Below, in pieces: positions 52,322-60,625 of a stretch of DNA of 64,000 nt. Source of the DNA: Streptomyces iconiensis (GTDB lineage Bacteria; Actinomycetota; Actinomycetes; Streptomycetales; Streptomycetaceae); NCBI RefSeq assembly GCF_028657195.3, contig NZ_JANCPR020000018.1, positions 111,135 to 175,134 on the forward strand, read 5' to 3'. Numbering within the stretch: the stretch's first letter is position 1; the number at the start of each line of letters is the position of its first letter. Made by a program: the position numbers and the translations under genes. Under the pieces are notes generated by a model. That model was not told the origin of the DNA. It saw nothing but the letters and a program-made list of their open reading frames with translations, and ran no database searches.

Positions 52322-53206
52322 ATGTCCGATCCGCAGGTGGGCGTGATCGTGGTGACGATGGGCGACCGGCCCGACGAGGTCGAGGCGCTGCTGACGTCGG
52401 TGGCCAAGCAGAACGCGCCACCGGAGCGGATCGTGATCGTCGGCAACGGCACGCCGCTGCCCGACTTCCCCGCTCTGCCCGGCGAGGTCACGTACCTGGA
52501 ACTGGAGGAGAACCTCGGCTGCCCCGGCGGGCGCAACGCCGGAATCGCGAAGCTGCGCGCCTTCGGCGACACCGATGTCGTGGTCGAACTCGATGACGAC
52601 GGACTGCTCGTCCAGAACGACGTGTTCGACCGGGTACGCCGCCTGTTCGCCTCCGACGCCCGGCTCGGCATCGTCGGCTTCCGTGTCGCCGACGAGGACG
52701 GTGAGACGCTGCCACGGCACGTCCCGCGGCCCGGAGGCCGGGAGCCGATGCGGAGGGGCCCTGTGACCGGATTCCTCGGCGGCGGCCACGCGTTGTCGAT
52801 GCGCATGCTGGACGAGGTCGGCGACTGGCCGGCGGACTTCTTCTTCACGCACGAGGAGACCGACCTCGCGTGGCGGGCACTGGACGCGGGCTGGGAGATC
52901 CTCTACGAGCCCGCGCTGCTGCTCCAGCACCCCCGGACCTCCCCGGCCCGGCATGCCGTCTACTACCGCTTCACCGCCCGTAACCGCGTCTGGCTGGCCC
53001 GTCGCCGCCTGCCGCCGCCGCTGGTCCCCGTGCACCTGGGCATCTGGACGCTGATCACCCTGCTGCGCACACGGTCACTGGGCGGCCTGCGCGCCTGGGC
53101 GGCCGGTTTCCTTGAGGGCTGGCGCACCCCGTGCGGTGAGCGGCGGCCCATGCGCTGGCGCACGGTGGGGCACATGGCCAGGCTCGGCCGCCCGCCCGTC
53201 ATCTGA
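52322..53206 (+). CDS. Family 2 glycosyltransferase
   Basis: A 294-residue GT2 enzyme: VGVIVVTMGDRPDEVEALL, ENLGCPGGRNAGI, VVVELDDDGLLV (DXD), and the acceptor motif FFFTHEETDLAWRALDAGW. The C-terminal part has a membrane-associated segment (LGIWTLITLLRTRSLG). Similar to rhamnosyl or galactofuranosyl transferases of the cell envelope. ATG at 52322; the stretch before it repeats cgagtacc (52270-52310). Confidence 0.9.
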   Translation: MSDPQVGVIVVTMGDRPDEVEALLTSVAKQNAPPERIVIVGNGTPLPDFPALPGEVTYLELEENLGCPGGRNAGIAKLRAFGDTDVVVELDDDGLLVQNDVFDRVRRLFASDARLGIVGFRVADEDGETLPRHVPRPGGREPMRRGPVTGFLGGGHALSMRMLDEVGDWPADFFFTHEETDLAWRALDAGWEILYEPALLLQHPRTSPARHAVYYRFTARNRVWLARRRLPPPLVPVHLGIWTLITLLRTRSLGGLRAWAAGFLEGWRTPCGERRPMRWRTVGHMARLGRPPVI

Positions 53207-53244
53207 CCCCGTCGGCCCAGGAACCGGGGCGCCGCGCGGGCGAC

Positions 53245-53290
53245 CACGCAACGCCCCGGTCCGTCACGCAACGCCCCGGTCCGTCACGCA
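53245..53290. repeat. 20-bp tandem repeat
   Basis: Two exact copies of cacgcaacgccccggtccgt (53245, 53265) and the start of a third, between convergent genes. Confidence 0.8.
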
Positions 53291-53327
53291 ACGCAACGCC
53301 CCGGCCCGGCCCGTGCGGTGCGGCGTA

Positions 53328-54239
53328 TCAGTCCTGGTGGACGACGTTCTTGCCGGGACCGCCGGAGAGGGTGTCCTTGCCCGGCCCGCCGTACAGCGCG
53401 TCGTCGCCGCTGTTCCCGTAGATCGTGTCGTCTCCAGCGTTGCCGCGCAGGATGTCGTTGCCCTTGTCGCCGTACATGAAGTCGTTGCCGGCCCCGCCGT
53501 TGACCGTGTCGTTGCCGTCTCCGCCGGACAGATGTTGCCTGTCGGCGCCGCCGTTGATCACGTCGTCGCCCGCGCCACCGTCGACGGCGCTGTCATGGCC
53601 GTCCGAGTGGATCGTGTCGTTGTCGTCGCCACCTTGCGCGATGCTGCCCTCGGCCGCACGGAGCGTGTCCTCGCCGTCGCCACCGCGCACCACGCCGACC
53701 GGGCCCACCATGAGGTCGTCGTCACCGGCCCCGCCATTGACGCTGTTGCCGTCGACGCGGCCCGTCCCCCTGTGCGTGTCCTGGCCGTCGCCCAGGTCGA
53801 TCGAGGCGAAGTAATACGCCTGGTCGGTGGAGTTGTCGTACGCGACGTCGTCGTCGCCGTCACCGAGCGCCAACTTCAAGGTGGCGTACGGGTCCTGGCT
53901 CTCCAGGGTGGCGACCGTGCAGGAAACCTTCGTACGGTCCGCGCTGTCGGGGTACGAGCAGCCTTCCCCCGTACGGATCGGAACGGCGTCGTCGATCACA
54001 TAGGTGACCTCGTCCGGCCCTTTGGGCATCGACGCGGTGACGGTCACCTTGTTGGTCTGCCCGGAGCCTGCCGTGTAGAGGATCCCGTGGTCGCTCGGGC
54101 TGAACGCGGCGGTCGCCGACGACGGCGCCGCACCTGCCGTCCCAGCGAGGAGGAACGGAGCGGCCAGCCCCGTACCGAGAGCCAGCGTCAGCGCCGACGC
54201 GGAACGGAAAGCCTGGCGTCTGGGAAGGGGAAAGCGCAT
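53328..54239 (-). CDS. Exported calcium-binding RTX-repeat protein
   Basis: A 303-residue secreted protein. A signal peptide (about 1-38, LALGTGLAAPFLLAGTAGA) precedes an N-terminal domain of about 90 residues with two Cys that may form a disulphide. The last 150 residues are nine-residue RTX repeats (GGAGDDVIN, GGDGNDTVN, GNAGDDTIY) that bind calcium in a beta-roll. Export by Sec rather than type I is expected in a Gram-positive. ATG at 54239 has GGAGG seven bases upstream. Function unknown. Confidence 0.9.
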   Translation of the reverse strand: MRFPLPRRQAFRSASALTLALGTGLAAPFLLAGTAGAAPSSATAAFSPSDHGILYTAGSGQTNKVTVTASMPKGPDEVTYVIDDAVPIRTGEGCSYPDSADRTKVSCTVATLESQDPYATLKLALGDGDDDVAYDNSTDQAYYFASIDLGDGQDTHRGTGRVDGNSVNGGAGDDDLMVGPVGVVRGGDGEDTLRAAEGSIAQGGDDNDTIHSDGHDSAVDGGAGDDVINGGADRQHLSGGDGNDTVNGGAGNDFMYGDKGNDILRGNAGDDTIYGNSGDDALYGGPGKDTLSGGPGKNVVHQD

Positions 54240-54742
54240 TGCATAACCTCCATGAGGCGGATCCTTCTGACAAATATGTGTGACTCCCATCTTTTGCGTG
54301 TGGTTGCATTCAGGTTCGCGGAAAAATATGTCCTCCCACTCCCGGCGAAGACAACAGAAACGCCTCTGACCAGCGGAGTTCGACCGACGATCCGCAGTAC
54401 TTCGCTACCCCGTAAGGCGTGATTCAGCGAGAATTCACGGAGGCGGGTCAAGCATTCCTCGCAGGACTCGGTGAACCACCGCCCTCCAACCGGCCAGATT
54501 TCGGCGGCTGTTCGCCGGGAATCGGTTGGACTCACGTCCACGGTTCCGCTCTGCTCGGGAAGACACACAGGACACACGAGGCTTCCGGCCGCCAAGACAG
54601 AGGCCCGCAGCTCGGGAGCGGAAGCGCCCCCCCGGGAGTTCCGCAGCCAGCGCCGGCAGCCGTGGATGACACGCACGCCGTACGGTCCTGGACGGTCGTT
54701 CCACCGGGGCACCGGTCGCCCGTCAGCGGCCCAGTGACTACC
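54240..54742. other. Lower-GC intergenic region, no confident gene
   Basis: This stretch contains the RTX promoter and an AT-richer patch (54260-54350). A minus-strand frame with two CxxC motifs (CPVC, CEEC) runs through it, but it reads 50 bases into the RTX gene and has weak codon bias, so it is not called. Confidence 0.5.
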
Positions 54743-55480
54743 TCATTCTTTCTCCGGCCCCGGCACAGGCTTAAAAGGAGGAGTCCCAGCAAGACCCCGT
54801 ATTGCGCTGCGGACTGTACGGTCACTCTTCGGCGACCAGAGAAAAATCGCTTTCAAGTAAAACCGCAACGCCTCGCGTTTCCATCCCTTGTTGTGGGCCG
54901 CTCCGCCCAGCGCGAGCGCTGCGGATGACCTGACTCCTCTCGTTCCCGCGCCGAGGGCGTACCGTCGCAGTTCTTCTGCGGCCTGCTGCCGTTCAGGGAA
55001 GACGCTTTCGATGATTGCTACAGTCAGGGCGACCTCCGGAGCAACCTTCGGATGGCCGACCCGCACGATGACACTGCCGATGTCGCGCGCCTTTTCATAT
55101 TCGCGGACCGCGAGATGTTCCTTCATCAGGTCTTCAGCCACCCGGGACGGGAAAGCAGGGTCTTCCCGTACGGCACCCGCCACTCCCGCCGGGTCGCCAC
55201 CCTGGTATTTGTTCTGCGCCTCTCTCAGCGCCTGCTCCGCGCGGTCGTACTGCCCCCTGCGTAAGTAGCAGTAGCCGAGACTTACGAGGAGTGATCCCGT
55301 TTCCCTCTCGGAAACCGTATGCCGCAGAGCCTTTCTGTACCCCCGAACCGCCGCAGTGTAATCACCTCGCCGATACGCGAGATGAGCCATTCTCCGAGCG
55401 CGTTCGATCTCTGCACGCGGGTGCCGGGCAGCGTCTTGCGAGTGTTTTTCCCCACCGTCACGATGTTCACATGCCACCAT
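54743..55480 (-). CDS. TPR-repeat protein of atypical codon use
   Basis: A 245-residue protein of TPR-like helical repeats (RMAHLAYRRGDYTAAVRGY, LGYCYLRRGQYDRAEQALRE). No membrane segment or catalytic domain is visible; it may be a scaffold. Only 15 of the first 30 codons end in G or C, far below its neighbours, which suggests transfer from another genome. ATG at 55480; an internal Met at 55390 is possible. Confidence 0.75.
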   Translation of the reverse strand: MVACEHRDGGEKHSQDAARHPRAEIERARRMAHLAYRRGDYTAAVRGYRKALRHTVSERETGSLLVSLGYCYLRRGQYDRAEQALREAQNKYQGGDPAGVAGAVREDPAFPSRVAEDLMKEHLAVREYEKARDIGSVIVRVGHPKVAPEVALTVAIIESVFPERQQAAEELRRYALGAGTRGVRSSAALALGGAAHNKGWKREALRFYLKAIFLWSPKSDRTVRSAIRGLAGTPPFKPVPGPEKE

Positions 55481-55561
55481 GTCGAGCCCCCCCCGGGTCG
55501 GAAATCATGGCGGTTCATGATAACCGAGCCATCCTTCGAAGAAGGGGACGATCAAGGATCG

Positions 55562-55598
55562 AAAAAAGCGATCACCAGTCACCCCTGTGACTGGTGAT
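55562..55598 (-). terminator. Rho-independent terminator (minus strand)
   Basis: Perfect 12-base stem (atcaccagtcac / gtgactggtgat) with a four-base loop. On the minus strand it is followed by a run of six U residues (A-run 55562-55567), a canonical intrinsic terminator. It ends transcription from the dehydratase gene to its right. The rest of 55481-55888 has no gene. Confidence 0.85.
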
Positions 55599-55888
55599 GC
55601 CCGCACTGGTAACGCTCACCCTTACCAGGTCAACGGAACGAGGTCCAGGCGTCCCGAAGCTACGCGCCTGAAGCAGGCGATAGGCGATTGTCGGCATACG
55701 CACGTACGGGGCGCAGTGATCCAACGAGCGAGTTCCCCGAAGCACCTGGCGGTCGACAATCCGAGAACGGCCCGTTCCTCTGACCTCATCGAGGAAACCG
55801 GAAGGCCGGCATCCCAGGCGGAGGCCGTTTCGACAATGTCGCGGGCCGAACCCTGAACGCGGGAAACAGCGGAGCGGACTCGTGGTCG

Positions 55889-56707
55889 TCAGCCGACCCA
55901 GTCCGCGGCGTAACCGTCGTAGGTCCCGTCATGGACGGCCAGATGGACCCACTGGTCGACGTACTCCTTGAACTCCTCGTCGCCACGAGGCAGGAGGTAC
56001 GCCTTCTCACCGAAGGCGAAGGGCCTGTCGGGGTTGATCGCGCAGAGTTCCGGTTCGAGCTTGGCCTGGTACTCGGTCTCGCTGCTGTCCGTGATCATCA
56101 CGTCGGCGCGGCCCGCGACGATCTCGTCGAAGACCGTGGTGTTGTCGGTGTGGGTGATGACGGTGGCCTCATGGATGTTGGTTTTGACGAATGCCTCATT
56201 GGTGCCGCCCGGATTGACAATCACCCGCACACCCGGCCGGTCGATCCCCTTCATGGACTGGTACTTGCTCTTGTTCTCGCAGCGGGCGATCGCGGCCTTG
56301 CCGTCGACGAGATAGGGCGTGCCGAAGTACACGTCCTGAGCCCTGGCCAGGGTCACCGAGACGCCTCCCATACCGATATCGCACTTGCCCGCGGTCAGGT
56401 CACCCATGAGTTCGGCCCAAGTGGTCGCCACGAACCGGGGCTTCACCCCCAGGCTGGTCGCCAGGTTCTTCGCCATGTCGATGTCGATACCGGTGTACGA
56501 CTTCGTGGCGGGGTCCAGGTAGCTGAACGGCCGGTAGTCACCGGTGGTGCACACGCGCAGCACTCCGCTCTCGGGCACCTTGTCCAGGAGGGTGGTGGAG
56601 CGGTGCCGGCCGGACGGGCCCGGGGCGGTGCCGGCCTGGGTTGCGCAGGCCGTTCCGCCGATGGCGGCGGCGAGCACGAGAGCGGTCAAGGTGCTTCTGC
56701 GGCGCAT
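55889..56707 (-). CDS. Lipoprotein cyclohexadienyl dehydratase (PheC-like)
   Basis: A 272-residue extracytoplasmic protein with a lipobox (IGGTAC, Cys21) and an amino-acid-binding-protein fold. Several stretches match the periplasmic cyclohexadienyl dehydratase PheC: VLRVCTTGDYRPFSYLD, CDIGMGGVSVTLARAQDVYF, RPGVRVIVNPGGTNEAF, and FGEKAYLLPRGDEEFKEYVD. PheC converts prephenate or arogenate outside the cytoplasm. A plain solute-binding role remains possible because no permease is nearby. The start is ATG at 56707, where the signal begins. Confidence 0.85.
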   Translation of the reverse strand: MRRRSTLTALVLAAAIGGTACATQAGTAPGPSGRHRSTTLLDKVPESGVLRVCTTGDYRPFSYLDPATKSYTGIDIDMAKNLATSLGVKPRFVATTWAELMGDLTAGKCDIGMGGVSVTLARAQDVYFGTPYLVDGKAAIARCENKSKYQSMKGIDRPGVRVIVNPGGTNEAFVKTNIHEATVITHTDNTTVFDEIVAGRADVMITDSSETEYQAKLEPELCAINPDRPFAFGEKAYLLPRGDEEFKEYVDQWVHLAVHDGTYDGYAADWVG

Positions 56708-57006
56708 GGCTTCACGTTTCGGCCGGAGGGCAGGGCGGACGCGTTCCTGCAACGAGTCGTACCGAGGAGGCGTGACGGGCGGACGGAGCCCGCATCGCCA
56801 TAAGCGGAACGCGCCTCCCACCAGCACACCCCGCTACTGACGCGCCCGACCGCGGCCGGACCACGCTTGCCGGGCATTCCGCGACACTTCTCATGACGCC
56901 CATGACACCTATGACGCCCATGGAACCCATGTCGCTGTGCATCTGCTGTAAACGGCAGAAGCCCTCCCGCTTACTGCGCGGAAGGGCCCCTGGCCGGGCG
57001 TTTCTC
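56708..57006. other. Intergenic with catgacgcc microsatellite
   Basis: No gene. A short imperfect repeat of catgacgcc/catgacacc lies at 56892-56930. On the minus strand, sequence just beyond the tRNA fragment forms an imperfect hairpin (56965-56990) that could have been the original tRNA terminator. Confidence 0.45.
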
Positions 57007-57050
57007 TGTGCCCCCGGCAGGATTCGAACCTGCGACACCCGCTTTAGGAG
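57007..57050 (-). repeat. 44-bp copy of tRNA-Arg 3' half (att-like site)
   Basis: These 44 bases are identical to 60551-60594, the 3' half of tRNA-Arg(CCT), and in the same orientation. Identity stops sharply on both sides. This is the layout left by an element that integrated into the tRNA gene and restored its 3' end: the displaced original end remains at the far side. The DNA between is 3.5 kb. Confidence 0.8.
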
Positions 57051-57266
57051 TCTCCCCTGATCAAGGCCGTGACCTGTGCCATCGTGGATGTCGGTACGCA
57101 TGGCCTGGGAAGACTCTCCGCCGCAGTTCTCACGTATTCGCGCGGCTTCTCGTCCTCATGTGCGCTGAATTCGTTCCGTCTTCAGGTGAGGGGCGTCTGG
57201 CGCTCGACTCACCGTCAGCCGCCGCAGCTGGCAGCACGGCAAAATCTGCGGCTGTTCGTTTCCGGA

Positions 57267-58721
57267 TCAGTCCTCGGTGGGTGCGACAGCATGACGCCAC
57301 ACGGTGATGTCCACGGTGACGTAGTCGCTGGAGTCTGAGGAGGGCGCTGCGCCCCGGTAGGTGACCAGGGCGAGATGGCCCAGCTTGGAGCGGACACAGA
57401 TGTGGACTCCCGGAGACAGGGAGGACTTGGGAATGTTCCGCGTGTAGCGGGTCTCGGTGCGGCACGTGTCCAAGGAACCCTTTTCGCCCTCGTTCAGCAG
57501 CACCAATCGGGCGTCGGTCTGCGGGTCGGTGCCCAGCCCTTCGTCATTGAAGCCTTTGCCGAAATACGTGAGGTCGGGATGCTTGTTTCCCACCCGGCGC
57601 ACCGGCTGTACGGGCTGGGCGTTGAGGAAAATGCCGTAGTCGTTGGTGATGTCCACACCTTCGGAGGTGCGCGGCTCGGGGGCGTCGGAGGAGGACGTTG
57701 CGGAGGGGGAGCCGGAAGGCGGCGCCGAGGGCGACTGTCGGCCCTTCGCTTGCGAGTCGCCGCTGCCGCCTTTGTGGCCCCGGAGACCATCAGCGAACAG
57801 GAACGCCGCACCGACCCCTGCCCCGAGCAACACCAGAACCGCCACCGCAACGATCCAGGGGCGGATCTGCTGCCCGGACTTGAGCGGGTTCCTGGAGGGC
57901 GAAGGCGATGAGGGCGGGGACGAGGCACTCTTCCGGGCCGGCGGCTGATGTGGCGCCCCCTGTCGGCTCGTAAGAGCTGAGGCCGCATTGTGGACCAAAC
58001 AGATCTGCGCCCCCCTATTCCGGTTGTTCTGCTGTGGCGCGGGCAGAGACTTGGCCTTCAGACCGTCGGCGACCGTGCGATACAGCGTGTCCGTGTTGAG
58101 TAGGGGGCCCGCACTCGGCACGCCATGGCGCAGTACGTGCAGCAGTTCTGCTGTGAACGCCGTGTATTTTTCGCCTGGCGGCGCGAGCGCTCGCACGTTC
58201 TCACCCGTCGCAGTGATGACGACGCTGCCCTCGACGCCCACCTCGTTCACAAGAGCCTCTCCGATAGTTCCCATCCCGCCGGCCAGTGCGCGCCCGCTGT
58301 AGCAGCAGTCGAGGATGAGTACCTTCTTCGGCGCCTTGCTGCTCCGCATCTCCCGCCGGATGTCTTCGAAACGCAGGGCGTCGTTGACCGATTGGGAGGT
58401 GACCTTGGATTTCGGCAGGGCCAGGAACAGTTCCTGGTTGGTGGGGTCGAGCAGGCCGTGGCCGGCGTAATACACGAGCAGCGTGTCCTCGGCCTTGAAC
58501 GCGGCGGTGGCGAGGGGGTCAAGGACCTGCCCTGCCGACTGCCGTTCGGCGAGCGTCGCAATCTGCTCGGGCGGCAGACCCCAGAGCTTCGGGTCTTCCA
58601 GAGCGTCCCGGAAGGCCATCAAGTTATTGGTGACTGCGGGAAGTCGTTCGAGGTGCTCATACTTCGCCGACCCGATCAAGACCGCCTGGGAACGCCGAGG
58701 ATCTGACAGGGACCCCGCCAT
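57267..58721 (-). CDS. Caspase-fold peptidase, EACC1-associated type, with membrane anchor
   Basis: A 484-residue protein. The N-terminal caspase (C14) domain (about 10-245) has the catalytic His88 in YYAGHG and Cys140 in LDCCYSG. A linker is followed by a membrane helix (about 288-311). A further 170 residues follow: a Ser/Pro-rich stretch (313-350), then a folded domain from about VDITNDYGIF to the end, probably extracytoplasmic. The gene starts 7 bases after the EACC1 gene. This pair matches the known EACC1-associated caspases of bacterial conflict systems: on a trigger, the peptidase is thought to kill or arrest the cell. Located inside the tRNA-bounded island. Confidence 0.85.
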   Translation of the reverse strand: MAGSLSDPRRSQAVLIGSAKYEHLERLPAVTNNLMAFRDALEDPKLWGLPPEQIATLAERQSAGQVLDPLATAAFKAEDTLLVYYAGHGLLDPTNQELFLALPKSKVTSQSVNDALRFEDIRREMRSSKAPKKVLILDCCYSGRALAGGMGTIGEALVNEVGVEGSVVITATGENVRALAPPGEKYTAFTAELLHVLRHGVPSAGPLLNTDTLYRTVADGLKAKSLPAPQQNNRNRGAQICLVHNAASALTSRQGAPHQPPARKSASSPPSSPSPSRNPLKSGQQIRPWIVAVAVLVLLGAGVGAAFLFADGLRGHKGGSGDSQAKGRQSPSAPPSGSPSATSSSDAPEPRTSEGVDITNDYGIFLNAQPVQPVRRVGNKHPDLTYFGKGFNDEGLGTDPQTDARLVLLNEGEKGSLDTCRTETRYTRNIPKSSLSPGVHICVRSKLGHLALVTYRGAAPSSDSSDYVTVDITVWRHAVAPTED

Positions 58722-58728
58722 GGCCTGG

Positions 58729-59079
58729 TCAGCCGTTCGCCGTGCCGGACTGTAGGGCCTCGGCGACCCTGCGGATGGCGTCCGGGTCTGCGGAATCGAG
58801 CGTCACTGTGATGCCGTTGTGAGTGATCTGCACCGACGGTGCGGTGGGGCGAGTGTTGCGCCAGGCAAGCACAGTGAAGAGGAGCGAGGCCAGCGATTCG
58901 AAGTGTTCCAGGAAGAGGTCGATGAGGTCGAGGCTGGGCCCCATGTGCCCACGACCCTCCTGTTCCGCCTGTGGGGCCAGGAGCGCTGAACGCAACGCGG
59001 TTTCGTTGCGCAGCCAGTCGCGCAGGGCCGCTATGTTCTGCCCCGAACTGTCGCCCGCAATGGACAAGGTGACACGCAT
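58729..59079 (-). CDS. Effector-associated constant component 1 (EACC1) protein
   Basis: A 116-residue protein matching the EACC1 pattern: an N-terminal strand (MRVTLSIAGDS), a helix with LRDWLRNETALRSALL, a long hydrophobic helix (FLEHFESLASLLFTVLAWRN), and a final strand pair (VQITHNGITVTLDS ... DPDAIRRVAEAL). EACC1 is the constant partner of variable effectors in predicted NTP-dependent conflict systems. The ATG at 59079 has GGGGGAG nine bases before; a GTG at 59097 with GAGGAGG is an alternative. Upstream of, and coupled to, the caspase. Confidence 0.8.
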   Translation of the reverse strand: MRVTLSIAGDSSGQNIAALRDWLRNETALRSALLAPQAEQEGRGHMGPSLDLIDLFLEHFESLASLLFTVLAWRNTRPTAPSVQITHNGITVTLDSADPDAIRRVAEALQSGTANG

Positions 59080-59383
59080 GCTGCTCTGCTCCCCCACTCG
59101 TCCTCCTCAACTCTCGTACCGGAGACCGTTGGTGACTATATCCACGGCTACGGCCAAAAGATGTGTCGATGGAGGACCTGAAGCATTTCCAACGGCCCTT
59201 CGTGGCTCGCCCCGCGGTTATGGCACTACTCGCCCTGCTCATGGCCCGCGAACGACTCAGGAGAAGCGGGTGCTTGTCGCCGTCTGGCGCTTCACAATCG
59301 GAGGCCAAGCTTGCTGAGCGGCGATCAGCAGTTCCGTCTCGCCGCACGGGGGCGGAACTGGCCAGTGGCGCGGGTCCGGGTGT

Positions 59384-59665
59384 CTACTGCCAACCGTTCA
59401 ACGAGACCTGGGTCCCATCCCTGAGGTCGTGGTGCAGGGCACTTGCGGTGGTCTTCACGAAGTTCTCCGGAACGGCGTCGACGCCGACCCAGCACACCTA
59501 CACCTGTGCGTGCTTGCGTGGTTCTCGAGCTCTCCGGCCCACTCGTAGGCGGCGAACACGACGGTGAGGAAGCCGTTCGGTGCCTCGGGCGCGCCAGGTG
59601 CCGTGGATGATGTGGGCGTCCTTCAGGGACTCGGGCTGCACGGTGAGCCCGTCTCCTCGTATCTT
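59384..59665 (-). pseudogene. NUDIX hydrolase remnant
   Basis: Pieces of a NUDIX hydrolase C-terminus remain in order but in different frames: IRGDGLTVQPESL, DAHIIHGTW, then NGFLTVVFAAYEW, then VGVDAVPENFVKTTASALHH ending at SLNGWQ-stop. At least two frameshifts, and a TAG after KHAQV, disable it. The N-terminal half with the Nudix box is lost. Confidence 0.6.
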
Positions 59666-59830
59666 GCGGGTGCGGTCGGGTGCCATGCCCTCAATGAGCG
59701 TCAGGGCCTGAGAGCAGAAGGCGACTCCCTCGTTGGCGCGGTCCCGGGCGGCCAGACTGTCGCCGGCGTACGTGAGGGCGTGGACGCGCTTGTACTTCTC
59801 CGGCTCGCAGCGGGTCAGGGCGTCCCAGTG
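59666..59830 (-). pseudogene. C-terminal remnant of TPR-type regulator
   Basis: One open stretch, HWDALTRCEPEKYKRVHALT through LTLIEGMAPDRTRK, matches the final TPR repeats of XRE-TPR regulators. The N-terminal HTH is absent. It is fused in frame, after a TAG, to the transposase remnant, and abuts the NUDIX remnant; such regulators often precede a NUDIX gene. Confidence 0.5.
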
Positions 59831-59953
59831 CTATTGCTCGGCGTCTAAGTGATCGGCCAGGGCCACCAGCAACACCGCGCCGGCCTGCGAGACTGTCCCG
59901 CTGCCACCGCCCTCGACGCGGACACGCGGGTACGACCCGATGCGCTTACTCAC
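59831..59953 (-). mobile_element. IS1380-like transposase N-terminal remnant
   Basis: About 40 codons from a GTG at 59953 (SKRIGSYPRVRVEGGG, SGTVSQAGAVLLVALA) resemble the start of IS1380-family transposases, ending at a TAG at 59831. The rest of the transposase and its inverted repeats are gone. The last residues may instead belong to the TPR gene. Confidence 0.5.
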
Positions 59954-60085
59954 CTGAAGAGTGCTTCTTTCCGCGCATGCTTCTTTCCGCGCAGCCAACA
60001 GGGTCCTAGACGAGTCCCATCGTTGCAGGTCAGGAGGACTCTCCGCGTGCCGAATGCCTGCTGCTGTGCAGCAGCAGGCGGCGCC

Positions 60086-60412
60086 TCAGCGGTTGTCGTC
60101 GCCGGGCGTGGGTCGCTTTCCCATGGGCTTGTCCATACGGTCGGCGTTGTTGCTCACCCGCTCGTAGATCTCCTCGACCACATCCGCTTGTCGATTACGA
60201 AGATCCGGTTGCCGACGAGTGTTTGGTGGCCGGCTTCCAGCCGAGACGTCTGCCGGTCTCACGCGCCGTACGGCGGACTTCATCCAGCTCGCCCAGCTCC
60301 GCAAGCTCGCCGCTGGTGAGAATCAGCTGGCCGTAGTAGTCCTCGTACTCTGCCTTCAGCCCGGCCCTGATCAGGCCCTCAAGGTGCTCGATGAGATGTC
60401 GGTACCGGCCCT
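60086..60412 (-). pseudogene. Frameshifted hypothetical gene
   Basis: Three segments in different frames follow each other: RHLIEHLEGLIRAGLKAEYE and LTSGELAELGELDEVRRTAR; then LVGNRIFVID; then VVEEIYERVSNNADRMDKPM to a TGA at 60086. Together they look like one disabled small gene of a Streptomyces family of unknown function. It lies against the tRNA end of the island. Confidence 0.5.
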
Positions 60413-60552
60413 GGGGACAGCTCGTCCTTCTTGGGCAACGGGCACAGCTCCCACAGGGAGGGGCACAGGCGCATGCGTGCCATATGTGTGCTGCAAGCCG
60501 GAGGCCCCGCCGCCCTCACGGACGACAGGGCCTCTGACCTGCTGCTTTGCTG

Positions 60553-60625
60553 TGCCCCCGGCAGGATTCGAACCTGCGACACCCGCTTTAGGAGAGCGGT
60601 GCTCTATCCCCTGAGCTACGGAGGC
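60553..60625 (-). tRNA. tRNA-Arg (anticodon CCT)
   Basis: A 73-base cloverleaf on the minus strand. The acceptor stem GCCTCCG pairs with CGGGGGC (with G-U at one position), followed by discriminator A. The D-arm is GCTC/GAGC. The anticodon arm CCGCT/AGCGG has loop CTCCTAA, giving anticodon CCT at 60592-60590. The T-arm is GCAGG/CCTGC with TTCGAAT. No encoded CCA. Its 3' half is repeated at 57007, marking it as an integration site. Confidence 0.95.

Noticed and set aside
54188..54712. Minus-strand ORF with CPVC and CEEC motifs
   Set aside because: Runs 50 bases into the RTX gene, has weak third-position bias (about 70% G/C by eye) and no good start site.
56708..57006. Riboswitch or leader for the dehydratase gene
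   Set aside because: No conserved aptamer pattern seen; only short repeats and an imperfect hairpin.
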